DNA from: Theobroma cacao
Lineage: Eukaryota > Streptophyta > Magnoliopsida > Malvales > Malvaceae
DNA: 64,000 nt
Assembly: GCF_000208745.1 (NCBI RefSeq)
Contig: NC_030858.1
Coordinates: 7,369,562-7,433,561, forward strand
Reading direction: 5' to 3'
The notes under the pieces: model-generated
The model's database searches: none
Told to the model about the DNA's origin: nothing
What the model saw: the letters and a program-made list of their open reading frames with translations, nothing else
Translations under genes and position numbers: made by a program
Part shown: positions 22,063-35,000 of the stretch, piece by piece
Numbering within the stretch: position 1 is the stretch's first letter
Layout: each line of letters opens with the position of its first letter

Positions 22063-22832
22063 ATTATATTATTCTTACATCGCAAATAGTATTTTCAAAC
22101 TATACAATAAAATTAAAATTTGAAAATATATCTTTTCATTTATCGTGTTAATTAATTAATTTTTTAAATATATCTTAATAAAATATATGATTACTTTAAA
22201 AACTCCCCTAATTAACATACATAACAATAATTTTCCGAAAATATAGTTATTTAGCTGATATGAAATATTGTACCAAGAAAAATTATTAGCTAATTTCAAA
22301 TTATTAACATCTTTATTTTGTATCTAAAATATTAATCAAACGAGTAAAACAAAGTGCACGCAGAGAAAAGAATTAAACCCTTACAAAGTATTTTAAGTAC
22401 GAACATTCACCGTACCCGATCCTAATGAGAAAATCGTAAAATGGTGCATCTCTATCTTACGTGTTTGCAGTAGGTTACCGTGCTTTGACATTTGGTGAGT
22501 GTGACGGTAACGTTAATATTCCTTTCTCAAACCCTATTCCGAAGGGGAAATGAAAAATCGTTGATCAAATCCAATTCGAAACGCACTGTCCCACGCTACA
22601 CTCTGTACACTGGACTCCCTCTCGATCGTACGGCCCTCCTTTCTGATTTTTCAAGTAAAAGAATTTCCCCTTTCATTTCACTAGTATTTTATCATTCATT
22701 TCCTGGATTTTTTTTTGAAGTAAAAATTCCCCTTTTTTTTTTTTGGTTTGAATTTGTCGTCGTTTAACCGAGAGAGATATAGTAAAAATTTTGGTTTGTG
22801 GATTTTGGAAATTCTGGGAATTTCGCCAATAT
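21301..22832. other. Intergenic region upstream of the SPOC gene
   Basis: No coding sequence is recognised. It contains a perfect dinucleotide repeat (AT)n at about 22028-22060. The last few hundred bases (from about 22450) become less AT-rich, with pyrimidine tracts ('ctttcatttc', 'cccctttttttttttt'). They probably form the promoter and 5' untranslated leader of the SPOC gene. No clear TATA box was assigned. Confidence 0.5.
22028..22060. repeat. (AT)n microsatellite
   Basis: About 16 uninterrupted AT units. Likely polymorphic. Confidence 0.95.
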
Positions 22833-22916
22833 ATGGGCTGGAGGGATAAATCAGCCCAAGAGGCTTGGAGGAGTATGGAAATCAAGTGCAAATGCAATCA
22901 TCACTTCCCGCTATGA
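22833..22916 (+). other. Upstream open reading frame in the SPOC gene leader
   Basis: ATG at 22833 opens a 27-codon frame (MGWRDKSAQEAWRSMEIKCK and on) ending at TGA 22914-22916, 68 bases before the proposed SPOC start. If the transcript includes it, it could lower translation of the main frame. A GT at 22931 ('tcag/gtaacc') could also be a donor of a leader intron, so the true 5' structure is uncertain. Confidence 0.35.
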
Positions 22917-22984
22917 GACGAACGAGTCAGGTAACCTGAATCCTGGTTTGCGGTGAAGATGGCATAGATGTAATAATAATAACG

Positions 22985-25900
22985 ATGGGGAAAAGAGAAG
23001 GGTCAGGTTCTGGGAATTTGAAGTTGGCTCGTCCAACAGTTGCTGAGAAGCTCTGGGATGGGTCCCTCCAGCTTAATTCTTCTGTAACTGTGTCGGTTGT
23101 TGCCTTCTTCAAAAGGTTATTCAGCTACTCTTTTTTTTTCAAAAAGAAAAAAAAAACAATTTTGTTGTAGCATTATAGATTTTCAATTCATTTGTTTGCT
23201 AATGTTTTGGCTCATGAAGATGAAATGATCTGGGTTTTGCTTTGCGTGTAGTTGTTTTCAAACCTGTTAAATTACTATTAACTGTTCTGTTCTAAGAAGC
23301 ATTTCAAAAAGATATTAATTTTCTGGATTTGCAAGCTCTCAGACTCACTGCAAATAAAAGCTTTGTAGTGTTTTATACTATGCCAAAAGTCTTATGTATC
23401 AAAGGAAGGACAACCCTTGTTGGGAAAATTCACAATAGCTCAAAAAAGAGAGCAATTCGGACCAAATAAACAGGGCAAAATCACAAGTTAAACAGTTTAT
23501 TGTCTTTGGATTTTTCTTTAGCTAAAAAGGCATAAAATACACCAGAGAACTTGATATCAATACTTTGTAATTGATGCTTAAAGTAGAAAATAATAATCAA
23601 ATTGATCAGACGTGTGTTCATGCAAACTATGCTACATTTGGTATGATGTAGGATCACCAAATTTTTTTTCATGAGAGAAAGAATCATCTAATGAGAGATG
23701 GACATGGAACTGAAACCATTTGACATTTTAATTGATATAACTTCATTAGAATTTGCATTGGCAACCTTGTATTAATGGTCTAAGATCCACCTGGATATAG
23801 TATGAAACTGAAATGGATATTCAGGGAATTGTCCTTTCAGTTTGGTCCAACAACCAAATCCAATATAGCCATTTGTTTATAAGAGGCGACAGATGATGAA
23901 ATGTATAATCATCAAATCTATTCAGTGTGGAATATAAATTGAATAAGCAAATAGTTGACATTCATTAAATGACAAATTGCCCTTCCCTTATGTATTAAGA
24001 TCTACAACAGACCCAGGAATTGTGATCTATACTTTGGAGTTATGACTGATCAATGCCTCCCTATCTCCTGCAACTATCCTCTGTGAAGAGAGTTCACAGT
24101 TACTCCTTGTGGAACTCTGAGAAACTTGAGTCTTATAAAAGATGCCACTCCATGAGGGAAGGCCTCTGCCGCATAGAATTTTTGTGTTGCTTGATATTGT
24201 CATCCTTGTATTCCTTGATTCTTATATTATTATTTTTGCTATATTGTAAACAACATAATGTCATTTTTTTTTTTTATAATTGGGGGAGGGGGGATTCAAA
24301 CCCTGCTCTTTAGGTAGGGGGATAATGCACCAACCAATGAGCCAAATGCTCGGGTGCAAACAACATAATGTCATTTCTGTTCACTTAAATCTCTCAAAAG
24401 TAACCTTTTATTTTCATTGCTCTGATTCTTTTTTAACAATTTTATCTTCATGCCAATAATCAGTAATTTCAGATACGCAATCCTTTTATTTTTTTGACTA
24501 TTTCTGGTATATGTTCACTTCTATACCCATATATTGGTGTCCTAGTTGGACACCTGGTTTATGGTCTCTTGGCTTACTAGGACGGTTTTTTCACTGAATG
24601 CATCATTGATCGTTTTGGTATAAGATAGCCATCGCAACATATAAGGTTTGAGTAGTAAATCTTTTATAGTTAATCTTATTTACAATGGATTTGTTGTGTA
24701 GTGGTGAAAGGATGCCTTGTGTGCAGTGGTCTGGACTTGTAGAAGTCAAAGGAAAAGTTAGACTAGAGGCTTTTGAGAAATATATTCAAGATCTTGCTCG
24801 CTCACGCAATAGAGGGTTGATGGTAAGATTTATTTTCCTGAGTTATTGTCATCGAACTCAGATTATGTAGTGTGTGATTTGCCTCTATAAATTATATCAG
24901 GATCTTCCTTGTGTTATATAACCAGGTTTGAAAGTGATAAACAGTTAAAAACTTTAAGTTCCTTAGCACAAAGAGTTTCAATTGCATGCAAAAGCTAAGT
25001 CAGTGTGTGCAATACCCTTGAAGTCATCTTTTCAAATCTCTTTTGGTGAAGAAATGCTGTTTTGGAACCCAACTGCAGAGGGGGGAGGGAGGGGAGGACA
25101 GAGGGAGAGAGAGGTTTTTTCAAAATTAAGAACAGTTACTTTTTGTAGCATACTGTTTCATGCATAAGTGAAAAGGCCCAAAGCCAGGTTAAACTGGAGG
25201 TAGCCCTACAGATGTCTTCGTAGCATTTTGATTATCTCAAGTCTCAACTCTCAGGTATATGTGCCCTTTTAATGAATAATGTGAGCATAGTGATTTTGGA
25301 ATCAAATTCACAAATCTTTGTATTGAATATTCTCCCATAACAAGTACAAACTGTAATGGGTAATATGCTACTTTTTAGTTTTTTAGTTTAGGATTAGCAC
25401 ATTGCTAGTTAGATGTACTTTTCTTTAAATCAAATTTCTGATGGATCAATGCACTCATATTCAGGTAGTATCACTTTGCTGGAAAGAAGGGTCTTCTGAA
25501 TCAGGACTGGCAGGCTTGAAAGAGGTAGGTAGATTGAAAAAAGAATATGAATATGGTCATGCAGTGCCTCTTGAGGATTTCTGATCAATATATTAATTCA
25601 TATTTTCTTGTAATCCTATCAGGTTGCAAAAGGGTACAAGAAAGGGGAAAGAGTTGGGTTTGCTAAACTCTCACCAGGTATTGATCTTTACATATGTCCT
25701 CGCAGTGATGCCATAATCACCATACTTGCAAAACATGGATTCTTCAAGGGCATGGCAGCTGTTGAAGATAAGCAGAACTCGTTAATTGGTTGTGTTGTTT
25801 GGCGAAGAAATCATGGACCTTCTAATTCTGTTAAAAAGGAGCTTGAAAGAAAGCATTCTTCCTCGACAGAGCAGCCTCTGAGCTCCCACTCTGAACAAAA

Positions 25901-27032
25901 GGTTCTGGGAAAAAAAAATGACACGCCATGCATGCAACCAGCTCAGGAATCCCTCCCACTCACACCAATAGCAGACTGCATAGGCATTGGGAGTGCTATA
26001 ATCAATAGAAATGAAGGTGAGAATGTAGAGAGTAGTGACATCCAACTTGCACTGCATAACTCTCCTTCCAGTGCTAATCTCTTGTTTGCAACATCTGCAT
26101 TGAGCAACTTAGTAGGACTTCAAACATCTTCGTTTTCTGACTCTGTCTGTCACTTCGGACCCAAGGGGCAGTGTTCTGAAAGGGAAATGTCTCTTATAGC
26201 TAACTCAGAATCAGAGAAACCTAAATCTAGTTTGGGACTTCAAAATCCTGTCTTGTCTCTGCCATCAGTTATAACAAAAGAGCACATTCCTGCTGCTGAT
26301 GATGATGATCTTCCAGAATTTGATTTTGGGACTGCGTGTGATATATCTCAAACTCCAAGAAATAAGGTTTTAGATAATGCAGAATTTCACAAGAATGTTC
26401 TGGTTGAAGGATTAAAGAAAATTGTTGGGTCATTGCCGCTGACTTCAACTATACAGTCACTACCTTCTACAAATAAAAGACGAGCAGAAAATTTCCCTCT
26501 TCCTGAGTTTTCTTTCGACACTATTCTGAACTTGCCTCCACGAAAGAAAGTTTATGAACATGATCAGATGCCAGTATTACCAATTTTAGAACCCAAACAG
26601 ACCACCAAAAGCCACACAACCTTTACACCTATTATCACTACCATAGTTGCACCACAGAAGAATATCTTTGATGATGATGATGACATGCCTGAATGGTGTC
26701 CACCAAATGTAGAGCTTTGGAAGCAGACAGTTCTTGAATCAGCAAAGGTAGTGACGGCTTCTATCCATCCTACTCTATCAAACTCGGAGTTAGGAAGTCC
26801 ATCTCCAGGCCATCCAAGTCCCCTGTCCTCATCTTTAGCTGCCCAGTTGCCTGTTTCTACCCAAAGATCCAATTATGCAAGTCATTGTCCAATAAGTGCC
26901 TCTGTGAAACCAGCCCAACCAAGACAAACTGCTAGATATATACAGAAGGCTCCAAGTTCTTTGACGGGGTCCAATTCTATCCCTCTTTTGAGGCCACCCG
27001 TCCACCCTCCTGGATGGAGGGGCAGGGAGTGA
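22985..27032 (+). CDS. SPOC-domain protein (short form without visible TFIIS domain)
   Basis: Four exons join in frame: 22985-23115, 24702-24822, 25465-25524, 25623-27032 (573 aa). All introns are GT-AG. The N-terminus (about residues 15-160) is a SPOC domain: KLWDGSLQLNSSVTVSVVAF, then ERMPCVQWSGLVEVKGKVRL, GERVGFAKLSPGIDLYICP, and an end at LIGCVVWRR. SPOC domains bind phosphorylated partners such as the RNA polymerase II tail or co-repressors. The remaining 400 residues are low-complexity and Ser/Pro-rich, with acidic motifs DDDDLPEFDF (330-339), LPEFSF (397-402) and DDDDDMPEWCPP (about 454-465), then a Pro-rich tail ending HPPGWRGRE. Plant relatives with this SPOC type usually have a TFIIS central domain upstream, which is absent here unless an upstream exon was missed. 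Start choice: first ATG in frame with the domain, with an in-frame stop upstream at 22937. A nuclear role in transcription is inferred. Confidence 0.85.
24248..24266. repeat. SINE target site duplication (left, 19 bp)
   Basis: AAACAACATAATGTCATTT is repeated exactly at 24358-24376. Long exact duplications of this size are typical of LINE-machinery insertions. Confidence 0.9.
24267..24357 (-). mobile_element. Short tRNA-derived SINE in intron 1 of the SPOC gene
   Basis: Between exact 19-bp duplications is a 91-bp insert that starts with a T-run on the plus strand, which is a 3' A-tail on the minus strand. Read in reverse it begins GCACCCGAGCATTTGGCTCA. It contains a Pol III A-box-like TGGCTCATTGG and, about 35 bases on, a B-box-like GGTTTGAATCC. 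This order and spacing match a tRNA-derived SINE. The host intron runs 23116-24701. The element is shorter than many plant SINEs and its family is not known to me. Confidence 0.8.
24358..24376. repeat. SINE target site duplication (right, 19 bp)
   Basis: Exact partner of 24248-24266. Confidence 0.9.
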
Positions 27033-29062
27033 TGAAACCGGCTTTCTGAGGTAAATGTTAGATAGTTAAAGTTCTGTATAAAGCCTGTTCCAAAGGGGGT
27101 TGAGACTTAATAGAAGCTAAGGTAAAGGGAAATATCAATTTGTAAATAAGCAGTTAGTTGATGGGCAGGTTCATAAGTGGACATTACAGTTTTTCAACAT
27201 CTGTTGTCAGTTTTTTCTGAATTTCAGATTTAAATGTTGTTTTTATTTTTGCTTTCCCATACTTATCATAAGTCTCTCTTCGGGTGAAGCAAATAATTCT
27301 CATATATATGGTGTTGCTGTCTAAGATGGTGCTTTGAGCTTTACAAAGTAGCCACACGTAGTGCAGCTGGAAATCTGTTAATAATTATGTAGTAATGTTT
27401 ACGATTTTCTTTCTCCACCAGAAATCATTGACCCAAAGAGGAGCAGCAACTAAGAATATATGTCTTCAAAATCAGTGGCCAATCTTTCTCTACTTTTCTG
27501 TTTAATGCGCTCGCATAAGCCTTTTTTAGCTGCCGGTTGAATACACAACATTGTCATTGCGTTTGGTAGGAGGGAAAGTAAGGAGCATTAAGTTTAACAT
27601 GGTAGAAGGGAGAAAAGAACATTAATATGCTATGTTATACAAAAAAACATTATTAAAAACAAAGACAAAATATTTTCACTCTTTTAACTTTTATTTATAA
27701 TTTTTAGTGGACTAGTTAGTTTTTGAAATAAACAGTTCACTTTAAAAATGTAAACACAATTAATAAAAAAATTAAAATATTAAAATATTTTTTATTTATT
27801 TTAAAAAATATTATTATATAATTCTTTTTGAAAAAAAAAAATTAGGGAGCCATGCTTTCCAAGGAAGGCAACAGCTGTCGATGCTCCTTTGATTTTTTTT
27901 TTAATTATATAATAATAAGTTTTAAAATTAATAAAAAATAAAATTATTTTTTTAATATTGTTATATTATTAAATTAATGGTTGACTAATTGTTAGATCTA
28001 TATATCTAGCAAAAAAATTTTTTTTTTTTCAGATGAAGTTTTTATTTCGAAAATTAATAAATCTGTTTGAAATTTTGATTAAAATTTAAAAAAAATCTAA
28101 GTATTTTACGTTAAAAACAATAAGGTTAAACTTTTTTATTTATTTTTATTTTTCATCTTCTAAAAGAGATATCCAATTTAAAACTGAGATAAAAATTAAT
28201 AAAAAAAAATCAAAATTTAGCTATCCTTATTCACTCCATCGAATGATTTTGGAAAGACTAGCTATGACTTCCTTGGCTTTCCAAAATCAACTTTGAAAAT
28301 ATGGTAACCTAATCAACATTTTAAAAAATTCACCTTAGAACAATTATTACTTTATGGGTTTTTTAAATTTAAATTTTAATATATGGAAGCCCAGACAACA
28401 TATCATAAAGTTCTTATGCCAAATCTCAATTTCACTGGGTTTGGTAGAATGATAATATAAATATGATGTAGATATAGAAAACTTACTTGACTAAAAATGT
28501 TTATTATTTGATCTAAAATGTAAAAAAAATAGTAATTACAATGATTTGATTTGAGTTATATTGATTTTTGAATAATTAGATTTAAATAATCAAATTTAAT
28601 TATTAACTTAAATTTTTGTTTAATGTAGATGTTTATTATTTAAAAATCATTAAAACCTTTAAAAATAAAAAAAAATTAAATATAAATTTTCTGTAATTTC
28701 TTGCGGACCACTCAACTCCGAAGTCCATGACATTCCCTTCCTTGTAAAGGAGTCACTAGACCCAACAAAGGACCCTTCTGTTTTCCCTCTCATTTTTTTC
28801 CTCTCTCTCCCAAATCTCTCTATTTTCTTAGCAAACAAGCAGAATCTAGAGAGAAGGGAATCAACATAGTATGGCCAACAAAAACCCAAAAAGGATACCT
28901 TGAAACCCCATTTCTCATCGAATCAAAGAAGACAACAAAAGAAACCCCGTATTTTTACGCATCCCAAGAAAACAACCCAAAACCCCACCAAAACCCATAA
29001 ACAAGACAAGGAAAACCCAAAGCAAACAAGAACCCGCCACGACATCATCTTGAACCTCGTAC
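27033..29062. other. 3' flank of SPOC gene and promoter/leader of the MATH gene
   Basis: The first few hundred bases are probably the SPOC 3' untranslated region. 27640-28660 is extremely AT-rich with no gene. From about 28690 the composition changes to a CT-rich stretch ('ctctctctccc' near 28800) followed by A/C-rich sequence up to the MATH start codon, consistent with a transcribed leader. Short open frames at 28659-29145 have no domain. Confidence 0.5.
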
Positions 29063-32000
29063 ATGTCAGATCCTTCTTCCCATTCCCCGCCGCCGGAATC
29101 TCCGGTCACTGTAGACCGCCGCACTGACCATTCGTGTCTCACCAAATGGACAGTCTGTTACAACTCAAAACTCAAAACCAAGAAAACCGTTTACAGCCCA
29201 TATTTTGACGTGGGTGGCTTTGATTTCCGCCTCTTGTTATACCCAAGAGGTGATTCTTTGGCCCCTCCCAGTTACCTTTCTTTATGCATTCAAATCAATG
29301 ACCCGCGCTGCTCTTCCAAATTTGATTGCTTTGCTAGCTATAAACTAAGCATTTTGAACCACGAAGACAAGTCAAAGTCTTTGACCAGAGAGTCTTATTA
29401 TAGATTCTGTAGTAAGAAAAAAACTATTGGTTGGGGTGACTTTGGAGTTGCTACTTCAGTTTTTGATCCAAAATCAGGGTTTCTCAACAATGGTTCTTTG
29501 CTTGTTTCTGTTGAAATTTCCATTTTGGATGAGTCAGTTTCATTCTCCAGAGATAATAATAATAATAACAACAATGAGGGGGAATATTCTATATCTTCTT
29601 TAGGTTGTGACTCTGTTGTCTTGAACGGGAAATTTACTTGGAAGGTTAAAAATTTTAGTTTGTTCAAGGAAATGATCAGGACCCAGAAGATGGTTAGCTC
29701 TGGTTTTCAAGTTGGTCAAGTTGTTGTCCATATTAATGTGTATAAAACCAAGGTTGACGGAGTTGAGTGTTTGTCTTTATTTTTGGAGGCTAATGAGGCA
29801 CACAAGTGTCGTAAATGTGTGGCCCTTGTTATGAGTAGTTGGAGTTTGTTTCGAATATCGGTTTTAAATCAAAGGCCAGGGCTTAATCATATGCATAGGG
29901 ACTCATATGGGAGGCTTAGTTGGGATAATTCTAATGGAGATGATACAACTCTAGGTTGGACTGATTATATGAAGATGTTTGATTTTATTGGGTCTGATAA
30001 AGGGTTTGTTGTGGATGATACTGTGGTTTTGACAGTATCTTTCAATGCGATCAAAGAGTCTAATATTACTCTAAGTGCTGGTTTAAGGAATTCTAGTGTC
30101 ACCCAAAAAGGTGACACATATATGGGAAAGTATAGCTGGAAGATTGAAAATTTTACGAGGTTGAAGGATATTCTGAAGAAGAAGAAGATGAAAGGAGTGT
30201 TTGCTAAGAGCAAAAAGTTTCAGATTGGGAATCATGAATTTCGCCTGGTTGTTTATCCTAGAGGTAACTAATATAAAGCATGACTTAAAATTCTTATTAT
30301 TTCAAACTTATTGTGCTTTCTGAATTGTTAATAGATTGTGGAAATAATTACTTATCACTTGTTAACATTTTGGCAACATCTAGATGGTCATGCAATTGTG
30401 AAGAATGAGCAAAAAAGTTGTGAATGCTTAACAAAGAATTTGATGCTAACAAGGATTTTATCTCTAGAGAATTTTAAGCCACATGTCCAGTCATTCAGCA
30501 AGAGAAACATGTATAGTTGTACTATTTAAGCAGCATACTTGTAACTGTTAGACTAATGGCTTGATATAAGTATGAAAGACACAACTGATAGGATTGTTTG
30601 CTAATACCTGATGACACCAGGGCTATCTCAGAAACCTTCCCACTTTTCGATGTTTCTTGAAGTTTCAGATCCTCGAAATGCTACCACGGATTGGAGTTGT
30701 TTTGCCAGTTATCAGCTAGCCATTATGAACCAGAAGATGAGAGACAATTCTATTGTGAAGGAATCACAGGAACGTTGCTCAAAAGCTACCAAAGAATTGG
30801 GATGGTCTGAATTTGTGACTCTTACAAGTCTCTTTGATAAGGATTCTGGGTATCTGGTTCAAGATACTGTTATCTTTGGTGCAGATGTTCTTATTTTGAA
30901 GGAGACCTTCAAAATGCAGGATATCCCAGAGTCAAGCAATAAACCTGCCCGTAAAGATGGAGATAAGAAAAGGTGGTCGATCACTTGGAAGGTGGAAAAC
31001 TTCTTATCCTTCAAGAGAATATTGGCAACCCAGAACATATATAGCAAATATTTCCAGGTTGATAAATTAGAACTTCGAATGGGTAAGGCAGTATGTATCA
31101 TTTGTTGGTTTTCTCTTCTTTTTTTTTTTTTTTGGCCACATGGTTTCAGTAGACACTTGGTAATTTATCATCCAGTTTGCTCTTCCCTTATTCTAATATT
31201 ATAATGCAGGGGTACATGTATTGTCTGACACCATATATGCATACTTGGAGTGTGATCCATCGGTTGTGAATGATCCTGATAAGGATTTTTGGGTTAGTTA
31301 CAGGATGACTGTGTTAAATCAAAAGCACCCTGCCAAAAGTTTCTGGAAGGAGTCTTCTCTATGTACAAAGACTTCTACTAATTGTGATTTGCAGTTAATG
31401 AAACTATCCAATATGCTGGAAGCAGATGCTGGGTTTGTTATCGGTGAGATGGTTACTTTTGTTTGTGAGATCCTTGATTATTGCCCGTGGTTCGATTTCT
31501 CAGAACTGGAGGTTAGCATGCTTTTTTGTGTTTTTCCTGAACAATAAAGATGATTTTCTGTATGTTATTCTGTAGCTTCTACCAGTTATTTAGTGCTAAA
31601 TTATATCCCCCTGTTTTTTGTCCATTTCTAGCTTAATACTTCATTAGGGTGATCAAATTATCTATTCGAGATTAGTATTTATGTATGCTGATTAACATTT
31701 TCTTCATATCCCAGTGTACACAAAAAAATATCCGTGGAAAATTTTTTTTTTCAATTTTTCATGGCTTTACCTATTGAAAGGTTCTTTTTCTTTCATAGAA
31801 AAAGGAAATAAAAAGATGAGTAATTGCTTCACACAATTGTTCTCTATATCTTTATATTTCTTTTAATTGGCTGCAGGATTCTTTCTCTTGTCATGGACTG
31901 CAGTTTCAACTGAGTTTTACAATATTTAGTACACAATGCTGATATAACTCTGTTCCAAATGCTTGAGGGTCTTTTTTTTTTTTTTTGCCCTTGATGCTAC

Positions 32001-35000
32001 AATATTCATAAATGTTTTACCATTCAGAATATTATGTGCAGGTTCTGGGTGATGTCACACCAACTAAGCTTCATAAAACCACTAGTTCTGAAACTTGTAA
32101 AGTAATGAACGGATGTAATGTGGACATCTCCAGACAGCTTCTTGAAACCGCAAGAGATCACCTTAATGTTGAACATGATACATCTCTGATACTTGTTATT
32201 CTGAAAGAGGAACTTAAAAAGGATCTTGGCACATTCGCTGGAGTTTTGGTCGGAATGCGGCTTTACCTTGACAATCCTGTTAAACTGAACTATTTTTTTC
32301 GCCAATTGTCCAGTAGCATGGATACAGGGCAGGTAAATGTTAACGCAGATAAATTTCCATCCAAGCTAGCTGCTTCAATCATGGATTCTGATTTCTTGCG
32401 TCAGAAAATTGACAATGCACTTTTAGATGTAATGGTTGAGTGTTGCCAGAGATTAAATAGTAAATCTGGAGAGGATCCATATGATCCAAGTTCAAAACCA
32501 TGCCTAGATACCAATGAAGCTAGCTCTCAATCTAAATTTCATTGGCAAAGTACACTTCCACATTTTCTTCGATCTTTAATATACGAGAGATTCTTTGGGA
32601 TTGATGATTGTATGGACAATGGAAGCAATACATCTGTGAAAGCTAATCTTGGACAGCACGATTCTTCTTCTGAGTCATCTGAGGAGATCTTAGCGTTTAT
32701 TGTTAATTCACTGAAGGATCTAGATGATGATGTTACACAAGATCCCTCAGAGCCAAGCCGAGGGTGTCAATTTGTGGAGAAGATTTTAATATTACTTGAT
32801 GAAGCTCCTAAGCATCTGCTACCAGATCTAGTTTCTTTGTTGCCCAAGTTAGCATATTGGTTTGAGCATAAAGTTGTTGCTTCTGCTCTTTTAGATCAGC
32901 TCCTACAGCCAGGTGCAGAATCTTCAATGCGACTACCTGTGAGACATTTTCATCTATTTTCACCTAATGTTCCTTATGAAATATATTAAAGTTGTTTGAA
33001 AAAGCTTTAACCATTTAACCATTTAATTAAAATTAAATAATTAATTTTAGAAGGGTTATTTTGCTCATATATGTTCTGGTTTAGAGTTTAGAATCAGATA
33101 TTCATATTAGTCACTATGAAATTCAGGTCTAAAATTCTGTGGGTGGCATGTTCATGATACACTTAAGAGCATGCTAGACAGGAGCTTGACACTCATTTTA
33201 GTTGGATGGTAGCCCTTTAGCATAGTCTATTGAGGTTGCAATGCGCATTGTGCAGTTCTTTTTATCACATGTTTTTTACCTTTGAGTGTGGTCTGTTTTT
33301 AAAATCATACAAATTTTTGTGAACTTTCTAAAACTGGCTATCAACCCTTTGGTAAATGTTATGAAGTGATGAAATTGTTCTTCAAACTTTATTTACTTGT
33401 AAGGGCTATACTTTTCTCAAGAAAAGTTGCTACCAGATGCCAATGAATTCTTGAAGAATTCACTTCCCATTGTGGGAAATTTCAACTAGAGTTTCAAAAA
33501 TATCTGTATTGTGGAATCTTATGACTCCCCAACCTTATCCATTTTGCCTCTTAAATTTCGTCCCATATATCCTATTGAAACTAGAATGCAGTTGATATTC
33601 ATAGTTGAGACTAAATTTAACAGTTAATATTTATGATTTATTCTTTTTTTTAATTGTTCATCTCCGTTGATACCTTTTGTTCATATTATTCTTAGGCTCT
33701 AAGCTAATCTTATAACCTCCATTTAGTTGTGAGATTTCCTCATAAATTATCCTGCTGGTCTGAGTTGGTATCGAATCAATATTTTTGTCACCATTTATAG
33801 CATGTAAAGCAAGATTGTGCAGAAACAAGTCTGCTGGGGATTTCTTATGTACTGTTGAAAGTTATGAACATACAAAAAGCATTGCAATTTGTGATTCTCT
33901 ATGTCTTTCATGTCATTACCTGATGCATAATGAAAAGCTTTCTTTTCAGTTTGTGAGAGCCAACTGGCAGACCAAGAGAGTCAAAGTAAATAAGAGTGCA
34001 TTAAACAAGTTGGCAAATAAACACTACTGTTATGGAGCCTGCAATAGCTTTTGTTCCTTCTTTTCCCTTTAATAACTAAATATTTTTGTTCTTCAGGTTC
34101 TTGAGGCCATGTGTAAATTGCACTTTGGCACTGATGTTTGGGAATGTGCATTCTCTCAAGCTTCTGAAGTTGTGGGTGATTTAAATGGTGAAGCACTTGG
34201 AGCTGCCATCTGCTTATTATTTAAAGCTGCATCTCAGTGCCGGCAAATCCCTCAAGCAGTGAGCATTAGAACATTGATATATGGGGATTTAATAGTTCTG
34301 TGAATCATAGTTTTTATTTATTTTCCCAACAAAACCCTCTTTTGATGTGTTTACCTTTATTTTCTTTGTAGGTAAGTATCATTCATCAAAGGTTAGAGAG
34401 TCTGGGAACTGAGGTTTCACTTTCTGTGCTGGATCTTCTTGGAAAAACTTTGAATAGTTCTGGTGACCTTGCGGTAACTATGTTAGGAGAAATCGATTCT
34501 GTCTTTTCACTTGATCAAAAACACTTGACACATTGTATTAGTCCCTCATCATCTGGTGAAAATGGACTTGCAACCAGGAGTTTGCATGCAGGAGATCACC
34601 ATTTTTCTGATATCTTTATGTTGTTAGAGATGCTGGCCATGCCTGCCATTGCTATGGAAACTGCCCAGGCTTTTGAGAAAGGTATTGCAAATGGATTTAT
34701 CATGGATCATTCGGTGAAAATGGTGTTGGAAAAATGTGCTTCAATATTGAGCGTCAATGTAGTTTCTTCTGAAAAACATCAGTTTGGAGACACTGAGACG
34801 GCAGGAAAAGGAAGGATGGATTTTTTGTACCCAGAAGTTTTTACATTGCTTTCTGGTCTTGCTGATAAATTGTTCCTTTCTAGACACTCTCAAGTGCGTG
34901 GGTTTCTGAGAAAGTTTTATTCATTAATATTGACACTGTTTGCGGATGAGAATTATCAAAAGAAGGTGCTGAGAAGATTGGTTGATCATGCCACAAGTGC

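Noticed and set aside
28900..29145. Small frames on both strands at the MATH gene leader
   Set aside because: They overlap the leader and first codons of the MATH gene, lack domains and have repetitive K/P/T or G/V composition.
32939..34096. Possible additional MATH-gene exon at 33785-34072
   Set aside because: Exons 4 and 5 join in phase with conserved RLPV continuity. The open stretch has no family similarity.
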